64,000 bases of DNA from the NCBI RefSeq assembly GCF_003330765.1, contig NZ_CP024903.1, positions 930,001-994,000 on the forward strand, given 5' to 3'. Both the position numbers and the translations under genes were made by a program. Source of the DNA: Burkholderia pyrrocinia (lineage in GTDB: Bacteria > Pseudomonadota > Gammaproteobacteria > Burkholderiales > Burkholderiaceae). Under the pieces are notes generated by a model. That model was given only the letters and a program-made list of their open reading frames with translations, did not search any database and was not told the origin of the DNA. Of the stretch, positions 1 to 9,146 are shown piece by piece. Every line of letters begins with the position of its first letter. The stretch's first letter is position 1.

Positions 1-138
1 CCTCTGGATTTGATCTTCCATCGTGACGGCGATTTCCTCCGGGAAGTCCGACGGCAGCCACGACGGCGCATAGGGCGCGGCCGTGATGATCAGCGGCTGC
101 TGGTTTTCGGGGAACAGGTGTCCGTCGAGAAAGTTCAT
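1..138 (-). CDS. Beta-keto acid cleavage enzyme (BKACE/DUF849), 5' end only
   Basis: Only the first 46 codons are inside the window; the gene runs off the left edge. The peptide starts MNFLDGHLFPENQ and continues with ITAAPYAP, which closely matches the start of the complete BKACE at 7841-8899, so the two are paralogues. BKACE enzymes use a metal ion and acetyl-CoA to cleave beta-keto acids. The start is supported by an AGGAG-type ribosome binding site just upstream on the minus strand. It is divergent from the AraC-type regulator at 336, which is therefore a candidate regulator. The catalytic part cannot be seen here. Confidence 0.85.
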   Translation of the reverse strand, partial: MNFLDGHLFPENQQPLIITAAPYAPSWLPSDFPEEIAVTMEDQIQR

Positions 139-301
139 GGCGTGTCTCCTGGGTAAAAGGAATGGATGGTGGTGATTTGAATTGGATTCAGGGCATTACT
201 TCGCCGGCAACGCCCGCATGAACCGGCTTTGCCGCGTCAGGTATCGGGGATCGGATTCACACCAAAAGAATATCGCCGCGAGTTAGACTCCTATGTATTA
301 T

Positions 302-330
302 TTGGGACATTGGATGTCTAAATTGGGACA
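302..330 (+). promoter_or_regulatory. Direct repeat TTGGGACA, 21 bp apart: candidate AraC-type operator
   Basis: The octamer TTGGGACA occurs at 302-309 and again at 323-330, exactly 21 bp (two helical turns) apart, ending 5 bp before the start codon of the regulator at 336. This is the geometry expected for an AraC-family dimer on tandem half-sites. It lies in the 197-bp divergent region shared with the BKACE gene on the minus strand. Autoregulation or control of the divergent gene is inferred. Confidence 0.5.
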
Positions 331-335
331 CTACC

Positions 336-1340
336 ATGCAGCGATCCATGCTCACGATCCGGAGCGCAAGCCTGACGGGCTATACGGATCTCGCACGCGA
401 TGTCGGACTCGATCCCGCGCGCATGTTGCGCAAGGTCGGGTTGAGCGCGCGCGATCTGGTCGATCCCGATGCTCCGATCAGTACTTTTGCGGTTCGCGAA
501 CTGCTGGAAAGCAGTGCCGCGGCGGCAAACGTGGAAGATTTCGGGTTGCGACTGGCAATGAGCCGGCGGCTGTCCAACCTGGGACCGATCAGCGCTGTCA
601 TGAGTGAAGCGCCTACGGCTCGAGAGTCTCTCGAGAGCCTGTGTCGTTACATCCGCTTGATCAATGCTTCGCTGCTGACCCGTATCGAAGACTATGGCGA
701 TGCCGTATTGATTCGCGAGAACATCCTGGTGGACGACAAGCGTTCGGTGCGACAGTCCATCGAGATGGCCGTCGGCGTACTCTACCGGAGCATCGGGGAA
801 CTCCTGGGGCCGGGCTGGCGGCCGCGAAGCGTCTGCTTCGAGCACCGTCCGCCGAATGGTGCGACCTGCCACAAGGCCTTTTTCGGATTGGCCGTCGAAT
901 TCAATTCCAGCTTCAACGGCATCGTGTGTCACGCGAAGGATCTGGCGGCGTATCGGCCTGCCCGAGATTCCCGGATGGCGCTTTATGCTCGCCGCTTTCT
1001 GGATCAGGCTTTGTCAGGCGCTCATGACAGTGCCACGCATACGATTCGGCAAGTGATTGTCGCGATGTTGTCCAATGGCCGCTGCACGGCCGACCAGGTG
1101 GCGAGACACCTCGCCATGGATCGTCGTACTTTGCATCGGCGTCTGGCCGCGGAGGAAACGAGCTTTTCGGCGCTGCTTCAGGTTGTCCGGAGCGAACTCG
1201 CGTCTCGACAGATCCGGGATAGCGATCGCTCGCTCGCCGAACTGGCGGATCTGCTCGGTTTTTCCAGCCCAAGCGCATTTGCCTTCTGGTTCAGGAAACA
1301 CTTTGGAACGACGGTTTCAAAGTGGAGAGAGGCTCGATAG
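336..1340 (+). CDS. AraC-family transcriptional regulator
   Basis: The 334-residue protein has the layout of the OruR/ArgR-like AraC group: an N-terminal arabinose-binding-like sensor domain (about residues 20-205) and a C-terminal AraC double helix-turn-helix (about 230-334). In the C-terminal part LAELADLLGFSSPSAFAFWF is the second recognition helix, followed by FRKHFGTTVSKWR. It is convergent with another AraC-type gene, with 19 bp between the stop codons, and divergent from the BKACE gene at the left edge. The start at 336 has only a weak ribosome binding site; an in-frame ATG at 354 is an alternative. The effector is unknown; a substrate of the neighbouring catabolic genes is a reasonable guess. 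Confidence 0.88.
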   Translation: MQRSMLTIRSASLTGYTDLARDVGLDPARMLRKVGLSARDLVDPDAPISTFAVRELLESSAAAANVEDFGLRLAMSRRLSNLGPISAVMSEAPTARESLESLCRYIRLINASLLTRIEDYGDAVLIRENILVDDKRSVRQSIEMAVGVLYRSIGELLGPGWRPRSVCFEHRPPNGATCHKAFFGLAVEFNSSFNGIVCHAKDLAAYRPARDSRMALYARRFLDQALSGAHDSATHTIRQVIVAMLSNGRCTADQVARHLAMDRRTLHRRLAAEETSFSALLQVVRSELASRQIRDSDRSLAELADLLGFSSPSAFAFWFRKHFGTTVSKWREAR

Positions 1341-1359
1341 CGCGCTACGGCGGCGAGTG

Positions 1360-2466
1360 CTACACGGGTTGCGCCGGCTCCCATGCGAGCCCCACCGGCT
1401 CGACGTCGCCCGTGGTGGAAGCCGCGGCCTTCGATGCGCGTGCCGATCGGGGAGAGGCGGCGGGTGGGTCGAGGTGTTCGTTGCGCCACTGGCTCGGCGG
1501 CTTGCCGAACTCGGCGCCGAACCAGCGCGAGAACGCGCTGGATTCCGAAAAGCCCAGCAGTTCGCCGATATCGGACATTGAATGACGCGGCTGGGCCAGA
1601 TACCGCTTCGCGTGCGACGCCCGGATCTCGTTCAGGAGAACGGAGAACCGCTGTCCGGTCTGTTCGAGCTGGCGTTGCAGCGTGCGCGGCGTCAGGCCCA
1701 GCCGGAAACTGACGGGCTCGATCGCGCCCTGGCCGTGCGGCAATAGCACGTGAATGGTGCGGCGTACGTTGTCGGCGAGCGATTCCGGGTTGTAGCGCGG
1801 CTGCAGGTCGAGCAGTTCCTTGGCGTAGCGCGCGAGATGCGCGTCGGCCAGCGGGTTTGCGCGGTCGAGATCCTGCCGGGCCAGCACAATGCCGTCGAAT
1901 TCACTATCGAACTCGACGTGCCGTCCGAAGAAGCGACGATGTACCTCGAGGCTCGCGGGCGCGGCGTGCGCGAAATGCACGCTGCGGGGCATGTATTGCG
2001 GGTTGAGTGCCGAGCGCACGAGACTGAATACCACGCCGACCGTCAACTCCACCATCTCGGGCCCCGGCTCGGGACGCCCGGTCACGAGTCCGACATGCAC
2101 GACCGCGATATCCGCGGTTTCCTCGAGGTGGATGACCACCGAATCGCTCAGCAGATGGCGGTAGTTCTCGATTTGCGCCAGCAACTGGCGCAGTGTCGGT
2201 TGATGCTGGAGCAGCAGACTGATCGGCCCGAAATCGGAGAGCCGCCACGCCTCGCCGACGCGTACGCCTGGCGAGCGGCAACCGGCGGTGCGCGCCGATA
2301 CCTCGAACACCCGTGCGACGCTTGATTCGGGAAGACGCAGATCGGGTGTCGTGACGCAGGCGGGATCGAGCCCCGCTTCACGCAGCGTGCGAACCGGATC
2401 GACGCCCGCGCTTCGGGCGATCTCCGAAAACTTGGTCAGGGACGCGGCTCGAACCAGGGGCGGCAT
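1360..2466 (-). CDS. AraC-family transcriptional regulator
   Basis: A second AraC-type protein (368 residues) with the same two-domain plan: sensor domain about residues 10-205 and HTH about 225-325, with MSDIGELLGFSESSAFSRWF as the recognition region. About 40 residues rich in Ala, Ser and Pro follow the HTH; such a tail is unusual for the family and may be dispensable. The gene is divergent from the TauD-like dioxygenase at 2760 across a 293-bp spacer, which makes it the best candidate activator of the dioxygenase-oxidoreductase-transporter-porin genes. It resembles the neighbouring regulator in domain plan but is not a recent copy of it. Confidence 0.88.
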   Translation of the reverse strand: MPPLVRAASLTKFSEIARSAGVDPVRTLREAGLDPACVTTPDLRLPESSVARVFEVSARTAGCRSPGVRVGEAWRLSDFGPISLLLQHQPTLRQLLAQIENYRHLLSDSVVIHLEETADIAVVHVGLVTGRPEPGPEMVELTVGVVFSLVRSALNPQYMPRSVHFAHAAPASLEVHRRFFGRHVEFDSEFDGIVLARQDLDRANPLADAHLARYAKELLDLQPRYNPESLADNVRRTIHVLLPHGQGAIEPVSFRLGLTPRTLQRQLEQTGQRFSVLLNEIRASHAKRYLAQPRHSMSDIGELLGFSESSAFSRWFGAEFGKPPSQWRNEHLDPPAASPRSARASKAAASTTGDVEPVGLAWEPAQPV

Positions 2467-2759
2467 GGCTTCACAGGCGGATTCGACTCCGGGGAGGGTA
2501 GCGACTGCGCCGTGCGGCGTCTGTCAGGAATAACCATGAACGGAGCGCGTGTCGCGCGTTGTCAGATCGTGTCGTCCGGCGTCAAGCGGACGAGCGGCGC
2601 ATTTCCCACAATGCCTGTCCATGGAGGTGTGTCGCCGACCGCATTCGCAAAAGGGCCGCAACGAGCGCAGCGGGCAGGCGGCGGACGCTCAAGCTTGCGA
2701 CGTGCGGAGACATTCGTGCCGCCCCTCGCGCGAGATCTTATATTCACGGGAATCCGGCC

Positions 2760-3602
2760 ATGAGAATCGAACGACTGACCTGCAACATCGGCGCTGAACT
2801 TTCCGGCGTTCATCTGCGCGACGCGGCGCGTGACGACACCCTGTTCGCCGAAATCAGGGCGCTGCTGCTCAAGCACAAGGTGTTGTTTCTGCGTGACCAG
2901 GACATCACGCGTGCGGAACACGTCGCGTTTGCGCGGCGCTTCGGCGAACTGGAGGATCATCCTGTCGCCGGCAGCGATCCGGAACATCCGAGGCTCGTGC
3001 AGATCTATCGCAGCGACAAGAAAGAGAGCTACGAAAACAGCTATCACACGGACGGTTCGTGGCGGCCCTGTCCGTCGATGGGCGCGGTGTTGCGCTGTAT
3101 CGAGGGGCCCGAAGTGGGGGGCGACACCATCTGGGTCGACATGGGCGCGGCATACCGCAATCTGCCCGAGGAGATCAAGCAGCGTATCGACGGGTTGCGG
3201 GCCAAGCACAGCATCGAGCATTCGTTCGGCGCGGTGATGACGCTCGAGGCGAGGACGAAGCTCGCCGAGGAAAACCCGATGGTCGAGCATCCGGTGGTGC
3301 GAACGCACCCCGAGACAGGTGAAAAAGTGCTCTACGTGAACGGCTTCACGACCCATTTCGCCAACTTTCATACGCCCGAGAACGTGCGGTTCGGGCAGGA
3401 CAAGACCCCCGGCGCGAGCCATCTGCTCAACTATCTGCTCAGCCAGGCCTATATCCCCGAGTATCAGGTGCGTTTTCGCTGGAAGCCGAATAGCGTGGCC
3501 GTTTGGGACAATCGTGCGACGCAGCACTACGCCGTACATGACTACTGGCCCGCTTCGCGCAAGATGGAGCGCGCAGGCATCGTCGGTGACCGTCCGTTCT
3601 GA
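2760..3602 (+). CDS. TauD/TfdA-family Fe(II)/2-oxoglutarate dioxygenase
   Basis: These enzymes use Fe(II), oxygen and 2-oxoglutarate to hydroxylate a substrate, usually releasing sulfite, an aldehyde or a phenol from sulfonates or aryloxy acids. The iron-binding triad is visible: H96 and D98 in SYHTDGSW, and the distal H256 in WDNRATQHYAV. R267 or R271 in SRKMER is the expected 2-oxoglutarate contact. The 280-residue length is normal for TauD. I chose ATG 2760 because family similarity begins there; an upstream in-frame extension to 2559 is Arg-rich and unlike the family. It is the first gene of a run of co-directional genes (oxidoreductase, MFS, porin). The substrate cannot be assigned. Confidence 0.87.
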   Translation: MRIERLTCNIGAELSGVHLRDAARDDTLFAEIRALLLKHKVLFLRDQDITRAEHVAFARRFGELEDHPVAGSDPEHPRLVQIYRSDKKESYENSYHTDGSWRPCPSMGAVLRCIEGPEVGGDTIWVDMGAAYRNLPEEIKQRIDGLRAKHSIEHSFGAVMTLEARTKLAEENPMVEHPVVRTHPETGEKVLYVNGFTTHFANFHTPENVRFGQDKTPGASHLLNYLLSQAYIPEYQVRFRWKPNSVAVWDNRATQHYAVHDYWPASRKMERAGIVGDRPF

Positions 3603-3727
3603 CAGGCGCGTGCGCTGTGTCTTGCGATACGTGGTGCCCGACGCAGCAGGATCGAGAAGGCACGGGATTGATTGGCATAACGATATATCTGGCAGCAGCG
3701 AAAAAGCAGGAATCGAGGAGACGGAAG

Positions 3728-4708
3728 ATGGCACATGCAATCAGGTTGTATGAGACGGGTGGACCCGAAGTCATGCGCTGGGAGGCGGTCGAGGTCGGCG
3801 CCCCCGGCCCGGGCGAGGTGCGGTTGCGCCACGAGGCGGTCGGCCTCAATTTTGCCGACACGTATTTTCGCAGCGGCCTCTATCCGGTTCCGCTGCCGGC
3901 GGGAATGGGCGTGGAGGCGGCGGGTGTGGTCGAGGAGGTGGGAGCGGGCGTGACCAACGTGGCGCCTGGCGACCGCGTGACCTACACGGGATTCGTGAAC
4001 ACACTCGGCGCGTATAGCACCGAGCGGTTGATTGCGGCGACCCCGCTGATCAGGCTGCCGCAGGACATCACGTGCGAGACCGCGGCGGCCATGACGATGC
4101 GCGGCCTCACGTCGGCTTACTTGATGCGGCGGATCTGGCCGCTGCAGCCCGGCGAGACGATACTCGTGCACGCGGCGGCGGGCGGTGTTGGCCTGATTCT
4201 TTGCCAGTGGGCGAAGCTGCTCGGGCTCACGGTGATCGGTACCGTGTCGAGCGAGGAGAAGGCTGCGATCGCGCGCCGGCGCGGCTGCGATCACGTGATT
4301 GACTATTCGCGCGAAGACGTGGTGCGGCGCGTGCGGGAGCTGACCGGCGGCGCGGGCGTTTCCGTCGTCTATGACAGTGTGGGCAAGGACACGTTCATGG
4401 CCTCGCTCGATTCGCTCCGGCGCCGCGGCTTGCTTGTCTGCGTCGGGACGGCGTCCGGTACGGCGCCCGCGTTCGAGCCGCAACTCCTCGCACGCAAAGG
4501 CTCGGTTTTCGTCACGCGTCCGGCGCTCGCCGACTATATCGCCGATCCGGCGGAAAAGGCCGAGCTTGCCAATGAAATCTTCGGTCACGTCGCTGCGGGC
4601 CGCATCGAGATCGAAATCAACCAGCGCTATGCGCTGCAGGATGCCGTGCATGCGCATCGGGACCTGGAGGCGCGCAGGACGACCGGCTCTTCCATTTTCA
4701 CGATCTGA
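3728..4708 (+). CDS. Zinc-independent MDR oxidoreductase, quinone oxidoreductase type
   Basis: The 326-residue protein belongs to the medium-chain dehydrogenase/reductase superfamily, quinone oxidoreductase (Qor) group, which reduces quinones or enones with NADPH. An N-terminal GroES-like domain with GLNFADTYFRSG is followed by a Rossmann domain carrying AAAGGVGLILCQWAKLLG for nucleotide binding. The zinc-ligand residues of alcohol dehydrogenases are absent, as expected. ATG 3728 follows a GAGGAG ribosome binding site at 3715-3720. It sits 125 bp after the dioxygenase and 79 bp before the MFS gene, and probably acts on a product of the same pathway. Confidence 0.87.
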   Translation: MAHAIRLYETGGPEVMRWEAVEVGAPGPGEVRLRHEAVGLNFADTYFRSGLYPVPLPAGMGVEAAGVVEEVGAGVTNVAPGDRVTYTGFVNTLGAYSTERLIAATPLIRLPQDITCETAAAMTMRGLTSAYLMRRIWPLQPGETILVHAAAGGVGLILCQWAKLLGLTVIGTVSSEEKAAIARRRGCDHVIDYSREDVVRRVRELTGGAGVSVVYDSVGKDTFMASLDSLRRRGLLVCVGTASGTAPAFEPQLLARKGSVFVTRPALADYIADPAEKAELANEIFGHVAAGRIEIEINQRYALQDAVHAHRDLEARRTTGSSIFTI

Positions 4709-4787
4709 CGCTGCGCAGAAGCAGGCGGCTCAAAGTCACGCAAATCCGGCGCGTTTGGCGCATCGACAGAAAAGCAAGGAGACGAAC

Positions 4788-6104
4788 GTGGGAATGCAAG
4801 CAACTGCCGCGATGGGAGACCCGCTCGCGCCTGCCCCGGCCGTATCCAGGGCCTACGCGTGGAGTGTTTTTGCACTGACCTTCGGTCTGCTGCTCGCGGA
4901 CTACATGTCGCGCCAGGTGCTCAACGCGGTCTTTCCGCTGCTCAAGACGCAATGGTTGCTCACGGACACGCAGCTGGGTTCGCTCAGCAGCATCGTCGCA
5001 TTGATGGTGGGGCTGCTGACGCTCCCGCTGTCGATGCTGGCCGACCGCTGGGGGCGCGTGCGCAGCCTGATCCTCATGGCGATACTGTGGAGCCTCGCCA
5101 CGCTCGGATGCGCCGTGTCGGCGAACTATGGCCAGATGTTCGCGGCACGCTTTTTCGTCGGCGTGGGCGAGGCTGCCTATGGCAGCGTGGGTCTTGCTGT
5201 CGTGCTCAGCGTGTTTCCCGCGCATTTGCGCGCAACGCTTTCGGGCTCGTTTCTCGCGGGCGGGTCGTTCGGGTCCATGCTGGGCATGGCCTTGAGCGGC
5301 ATCGTGGCCGCGCGGTTCGGCTGGCGCTGGTCGTTCGTCACCATGGCGGTGTTCGGCCTCGTGCTCGCCGCGATCTACCGCGCTGTGGTCACCGAGCAGC
5401 GCCTCGCGCCCGACCGGCCGGTCGCGCCGCGGCGCGCCGGGCGCGCGACGCAGGCTCGCTTCACGCCCCGCAGTTTCGGGCGTGCACTGTTCGCTGCGAA
5501 AGCCGTGGTTTTCGCCTATCTGGGCTGCGGTGTGCAACTGATTCTGCCGGGCGCCCTGTTTGCGTGGTTGCCGAGCTACCTGGTGCGTTCGTACGGGATG
5601 CCGCTCGATCGCGCCAGCGTGGTGGCAGCATCGCTCGTGCTGACCTCGGGGGTGGGCATGAGCGTCTGCGGCGTACTGACCGACCGGATCAGCCGGCACC
5701 GACCGGCACGCAAATGGACGATGGCGATCGTCTATTGCGCCAGCACGTTCGTGGCATTCGGCACGGCCTTCCACCTGCCGCCGGGTTTGCCGCAACTGGT
5801 CTCGATTGGCGTCGGCATGTTCCTCGTCTCGGGCGTCTGCGGCCCGACGGGCGCATTGGTGGCAGATCTCACGCCTCCCGCGATCCACGCGACGGCGATG
5901 GCGATCTGGGCGCTGGCCAACAACCTGATCGGCCTCGCAGCGGGACCGCTCATCACCGGCATGCTCGCCGACCGGCTGGGCCTGCACGTCGCACTGCAGC
6001 TTATCCCGTTTGCAGCCCTGGGCTCGGCGCTGCTTTTTGTCCTCGGCAAGCGGCGGTATGCAGGCGACCTTGCCCGCGGGGTGGCGTCGACGCGCGAAGG
6101 TTGA
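4788..6104 (+). CDS. MFS transporter
   Basis: The 438-residue protein is a major facilitator superfamily carrier of the inner membrane with about 12 hydrophobic segments. The family loop motif between helices 2 and 3 is seen as ADRWGR at residues 85-90. A hydrophilic Arg-rich central loop (about residues 195-220) separates the two halves. The start is set at GTG 4788, which has AGGAG six bases upstream; ATG 4794 is possible. It probably imports the compound processed by the flanking dioxygenase, oxidoreductase and BKACE. The closest groups would be anion:cation symporters or sugar-phosphate-type carriers, but the substrate is not determinable. Confidence 0.85.
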   Translation: MGMQATAAMGDPLAPAPAVSRAYAWSVFALTFGLLLADYMSRQVLNAVFPLLKTQWLLTDTQLGSLSSIVALMVGLLTLPLSMLADRWGRVRSLILMAILWSLATLGCAVSANYGQMFAARFFVGVGEAAYGSVGLAVVLSVFPAHLRATLSGSFLAGGSFGSMLGMALSGIVAARFGWRWSFVTMAVFGLVLAAIYRAVVTEQRLAPDRPVAPRRAGRATQARFTPRSFGRALFAAKAVVFAYLGCGVQLILPGALFAWLPSYLVRSYGMPLDRASVVAASLVLTSGVGMSVCGVLTDRISRHRPARKWTMAIVYCASTFVAFGTAFHLPPGLPQLVSIGVGMFLVSGVCGPTGALVADLTPPAIHATAMAIWALANNLIGLAAGPLITGMLADRLGLHVALQLIPFAALGSALLFVLGKRRYAGDLARGVASTREG

Positions 6105-6232
6105 GCGGGCGGTTCGACGACGATGCAGCAACCGGCGGACGCGCGCCGCCGGGATCCGGAAGCACACCAGGCAGGCGCGCGCAGCAAGCGGGCCGATAAG
6201 GCCGGCTGTCACAACAGACTGGAGGAGACGCA

Positions 6233-7357
6233 ATGAAACTGAAGTCGAGCGCCGTGACCGTGTTTGCGTTCATGGCCGGGGCGGCGCACGCGCAATCGTC
6301 GGTGACGCTGTTCGGGGCCATCGATAGCGGCGTGTATTACCAGAGTACGTCGGCTGCATCGTTCGCGAGCACGGCGAAGAACCTGGGGCACGTCTACGGG
6401 TTGAAGGATGCCGGGATCTATTCGAGCTTCTGGGGGATCAAGGGAACCGAAGACATCGGTGGCGGCTACAAGGTCAATTTCAGGTTGCAGGGCGTATTCA
6501 ACAGCAGCAGCGGCAAGCTCGGTCTCGCCGATACGACTGGCGCTTCCGCGATATTCAACCAGCAGACGACGGTTGGCGTGTCCGGCCCGTTCGGTTCGAT
6601 CGACCTAGGACGCCAGTTCACGCCGATGATCCATGCGATGGCCGATACCGATGTTCGCTCGGCGCAGTACTTCGGAAGCATCCTGGGCGCCTGGCTCGGC
6701 TTGAACCAGGCGGCAGGCTGGGGCGGCACCAACACCAACGTACCGATCGGCGCGCTCTATGACAGCAATGCGATCGTCTATCAGTCGCCGAAGTTCTACG
6801 GTGCTTCCTTTGCGCTGGAATACGCGCCTGGCGGCGTGCCCGGGCAGATCCAGGGCGGCACGCGTGAGTCGGCCGTGCTCAGGTATTCGAACTACGGCCT
6901 CAATCTGGCCGCCGTCTACTACAACGCGCATGACACGAACCTGCCGGCTACAGCGCCCGCCACGGGGCTCGACAACAATCGCCTGTACTACCTGGGCGCG
7001 AAGTATACGTTTCGCGGTGTGTCCGTGTCGGCTGCCTACGGCATCGGGCGGAATCCTTCGAACGTGAACCAGGCGGACTACGAACTCATCTCGGGCGGGC
7101 TCGGGTATCAGTTCTCTTCATTCTTCAGGATCACGTCGGGCTTCTATTATCTGAAGGATCGAAACAACGCCACGAATCATTCGAGCGAATACGCACTGGG
7201 TGCGGAATACAGCCTGTCCAAGCGCACCCTGTGCTACGTGCAGGTAGGCCATGTCGCGAACCATGGGACGATGAATCAGACGATCACCTACGGTGCGCCC
7301 GTCGCGCCAGGCGTCTCGACGACGGCAGCCATGCTCGGCATTCGGCACAGCTTCTAA
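6233..7357 (+). CDS. Outer-membrane porin, Burkholderia OmpC-like (Porin_4)
   Basis: The protein (374 residues) starts with a signal peptide ending AAHAQ, then SSVTLFGAIDSGVYY, the typical first strand of beta-proteobacterial general porins. It ends GIRHSF with the C-terminal phenylalanine needed for BAM assembly. Characteristic internal stretches include GIKGTEDIGGGYKVNF and GPFGSIDLGRQFTP. A strong GGAGGAG ribosome binding site lies before ATG 6233. The trimeric barrel would admit small anionic solutes; its position after the MFS gene suggests a pathway-specific outer-membrane entry route. It is 128 bp downstream of the MFS gene and probably in the same transcript. Confidence 0.93.
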   Translation: MKLKSSAVTVFAFMAGAAHAQSSVTLFGAIDSGVYYQSTSAASFASTAKNLGHVYGLKDAGIYSSFWGIKGTEDIGGGYKVNFRLQGVFNSSSGKLGLADTTGASAIFNQQTTVGVSGPFGSIDLGRQFTPMIHAMADTDVRSAQYFGSILGAWLGLNQAAGWGGTNTNVPIGALYDSNAIVYQSPKFYGASFALEYAPGGVPGQIQGGTRESAVLRYSNYGLNLAAVYYNAHDTNLPATAPATGLDNNRLYYLGAKYTFRGVSVSAAYGIGRNPSNVNQADYELISGGLGYQFSSFFRITSGFYYLKDRNNATNHSSEYALGAEYSLSKRTLCYVQVGHVANHGTMNQTITYGAPVAPGVSTTAAMLGIRHSF

Positions 7358-7384
7358 AGATGTGGTCTGAAACCGGAGAACGTG

Positions 7385-7756
7385 ATGAATAAAAAAGGAT
7401 TCCTATTCATTGTCAAAGCAGCATCCGTCATGACGTGCGCATTGATGCTGACGGCCGGTGCATGGGCGCAGGGTAGCCAGACGGTGGGGGCATCGGCGTC
7501 CTCCGCCGCGCCCACGGCGAAGGAAACGAGAAAGGCGAACCGCGCACTGAAGCGCCAGGTGTACGCCGCGCTCGCGAAGCACAAGGAGATCGAAGCCGGG
7601 AATATCAGCATCGTGGCGAAAGACGGAGCGGTGACGCTCAACGGCACGGTCACGGATGCGTCCCAGATCGATACCGTGGGCGAGGTGGCCAGGAATGTGC
7701 GTGGCGTGAAGTCCGTGACGAACCGACTCTCGGTCGCGCGCCCGCTGGGCGAGTAG
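7385..7756 (+). CDS. BON-domain periplasmic protein
   Basis: The 123-residue protein has a signal peptide (about residues 1-28, ending GAWAQ), a short low-complexity Ala/Ser linker, then one BON domain (about 55-118) recognisable from ISIVAKDGAVTLNGTVTDASQ and VRGVKSVTNRLSV. BON domains bind phospholipid membranes or pore proteins in the periplasm, as in OsmY. The start is ATG 7385, six bases after GGAG; GTG 7382 is too close to the ribosome binding site. It lies 27 bp after the porin and 84 bp before the BKACE and probably stabilises the envelope or the porin; its exact role is unknown. Confidence 0.83.
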   Translation: MNKKGFLFIVKAASVMTCALMLTAGAWAQGSQTVGASASSAAPTAKETRKANRALKRQVYAALAKHKEIEAGNISIVAKDGAVTLNGTVTDASQIDTVGEVARNVRGVKSVTNRLSVARPLGE

Positions 7757-7840
7757 CGGGCCGCCGCACGCCCGGGCCGCGGGCGCGCGACCGACGACAT
7801 CCGATGTTTGATCGACAGTCTTTATCTTTGGAGAACGCGA

Positions 7841-8899
7841 ATGAATTTTCTTGACGGTCATCTTTTTCCCGAGAATCAGCCGCCCTTGATCATCACGGCC
7901 GCGCCTTATGCCCCCGGCTGGTTGCCGACCGACTTTCCCGAGGATATTCCGGTGACCATGGACGCGCAGATCCAGAAGGCCGTGGACTGCTACAACGCCG
8001 GCGCGACGGTGCTGCATCTGCATGTCCGCGAGCTGGACGGCAAGGGCAGCAAGCGCCTGTCGAAGTTCAACGAACTGATCGCGGGGGTGCGCAAGGCGGT
8101 ACCCGAGATGATCATCCAGGTCGGCGGCTCGATCTCGTTCGCGCCCGAGAACGAAGGTCAGGCCGCGAAGTGGCTCGCCGACGACACCCGCCATATGCTG
8201 GCCGAACTCGAACCCACGCCGGATCAGGTGACGGTGACGGTCAACACGTCGCAGATGAACGTCACCGATCAGGCGGAAGACTCGGATTTCAGGGGAACCT
8301 CGCGCGCGAATCCCGCGCTCTTCAACGCATACAAGGAAATGACCGTGCCTGCGCAGCCGGGCTGGGTCGAGGAGCACGTGCGCCGCCTGACGGCGAAGGG
8401 CATTCAGAGCGCGTTCCAGTGTTACAACATCAACAGTTTCGAGTCGGTCGAGCGGCTGATGCGCCGGGGTTTCTACAAGGGCCCGCTGGTCATGAACTGG
8501 GTGGCGATCGCGGGCGGCATGGATACGCCGAGCGTCTATAGTCTCGCGAACTTTATCCGCGCGGTGCCGGACGGCGCCGTGGTGACCGTGGAGAGCAATG
8601 TCCGCAACGTGCTGCCCGTCAACATGATGGGCATTGCGATGGGCCTGCACGTGCGTTGCGGCACGGAGGACTGCTTGTGGAACCCGTCTCGCACGGAGAA
8701 GATGAGCACCGTGAAGCAGATAGAGCAGCTCGTGCGCATCTCGCGCGAATTCGGCCGCGAGATTGCCACGGCGCAGCAAGCACGAGCGATCTCGAGGATC
8801 GGCGTGTTCTACGACACGGTGGAAGAGTCGCTGCATGCGAACGGCTTCGCGCCGAACCGCAACGGCGGCAACCAGGGGTTCTTGCGCAAGACGGCCTGA
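7841..8899 (+). CDS. Beta-keto acid cleavage enzyme (BKACE, DUF849)
   Basis: BKACE enzymes, first known as 3-keto-5-aminohexanoate cleavage enzyme, condense a beta-keto acid with acetyl-CoA and split it into acetoacetate and a new CoA ester. The TIM-barrel metal ligands appear as HLH at residues 59-61 within ATVLHLHVRE, and the late conserved stretch appears as GLHVRCGTEDCLW. The protein has 352 residues, longer than the typical 270-310. ATG 7841 follows GGAGAA; an upstream in-frame extension is rejected because homology with the partial paralogue at 1-138 starts exactly here. It ends the catabolic island. The substrate is unknown. Confidence 0.9.
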   Translation: MNFLDGHLFPENQPPLIITAAPYAPGWLPTDFPEDIPVTMDAQIQKAVDCYNAGATVLHLHVRELDGKGSKRLSKFNELIAGVRKAVPEMIIQVGGSISFAPENEGQAAKWLADDTRHMLAELEPTPDQVTVTVNTSQMNVTDQAEDSDFRGTSRANPALFNAYKEMTVPAQPGWVEEHVRRLTAKGIQSAFQCYNINSFESVERLMRRGFYKGPLVMNWVAIAGGMDTPSVYSLANFIRAVPDGAVVTVESNVRNVLPVNMMGIAMGLHVRCGTEDCLWNPSRTEKMSTVKQIEQLVRISREFGREIATAQQARAISRIGVFYDTVEESLHANGFAPNRNGGNQGFLRKTA

Positions 8900-9073
8900 G
8901 CGAAAACCGCAAATGACGCGCAATGGGCGGGACGAGGCGTACCCGGCGTTGCCGGCGCGTAACGGCTCGCGTGCGTGTTCTTTTCGTCAGCGCCATGCGG
9001 CGTTCGCAGCACGATCCGGTCAGGCAGGCGGCGAAGGTTGGTATGGCCCCGCAATGTGCGCAGGCAATAAAAA

Positions 9074-9094
9074 AGCCCGCTGCTTGAGCGGGCT
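9074..9094 (-). terminator. Rho-independent terminator of the cepI operon
   Basis: AGCCCGC at 9074-9080 pairs with GCGGGCT at 9088-9094 around a seven-base loop. Read on the minus strand the stem is followed by a run of six T. It lies downstream of the minus-strand pair cepI and its partner gene. Confidence 0.8.
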
Positions 9095-9146
9095 GAATCC
9101 ATGTTTGGAGACATGGAGGAGACAGACGTAAATTTAAGGGAAAACC

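Noticed and set aside
2562..3740. A 392-codon minus-strand frame across the TauD-like dioxygenase
   Set aside because: It is the antisense shadow of a gene with clear catalytic motifs and has no recognisable family.
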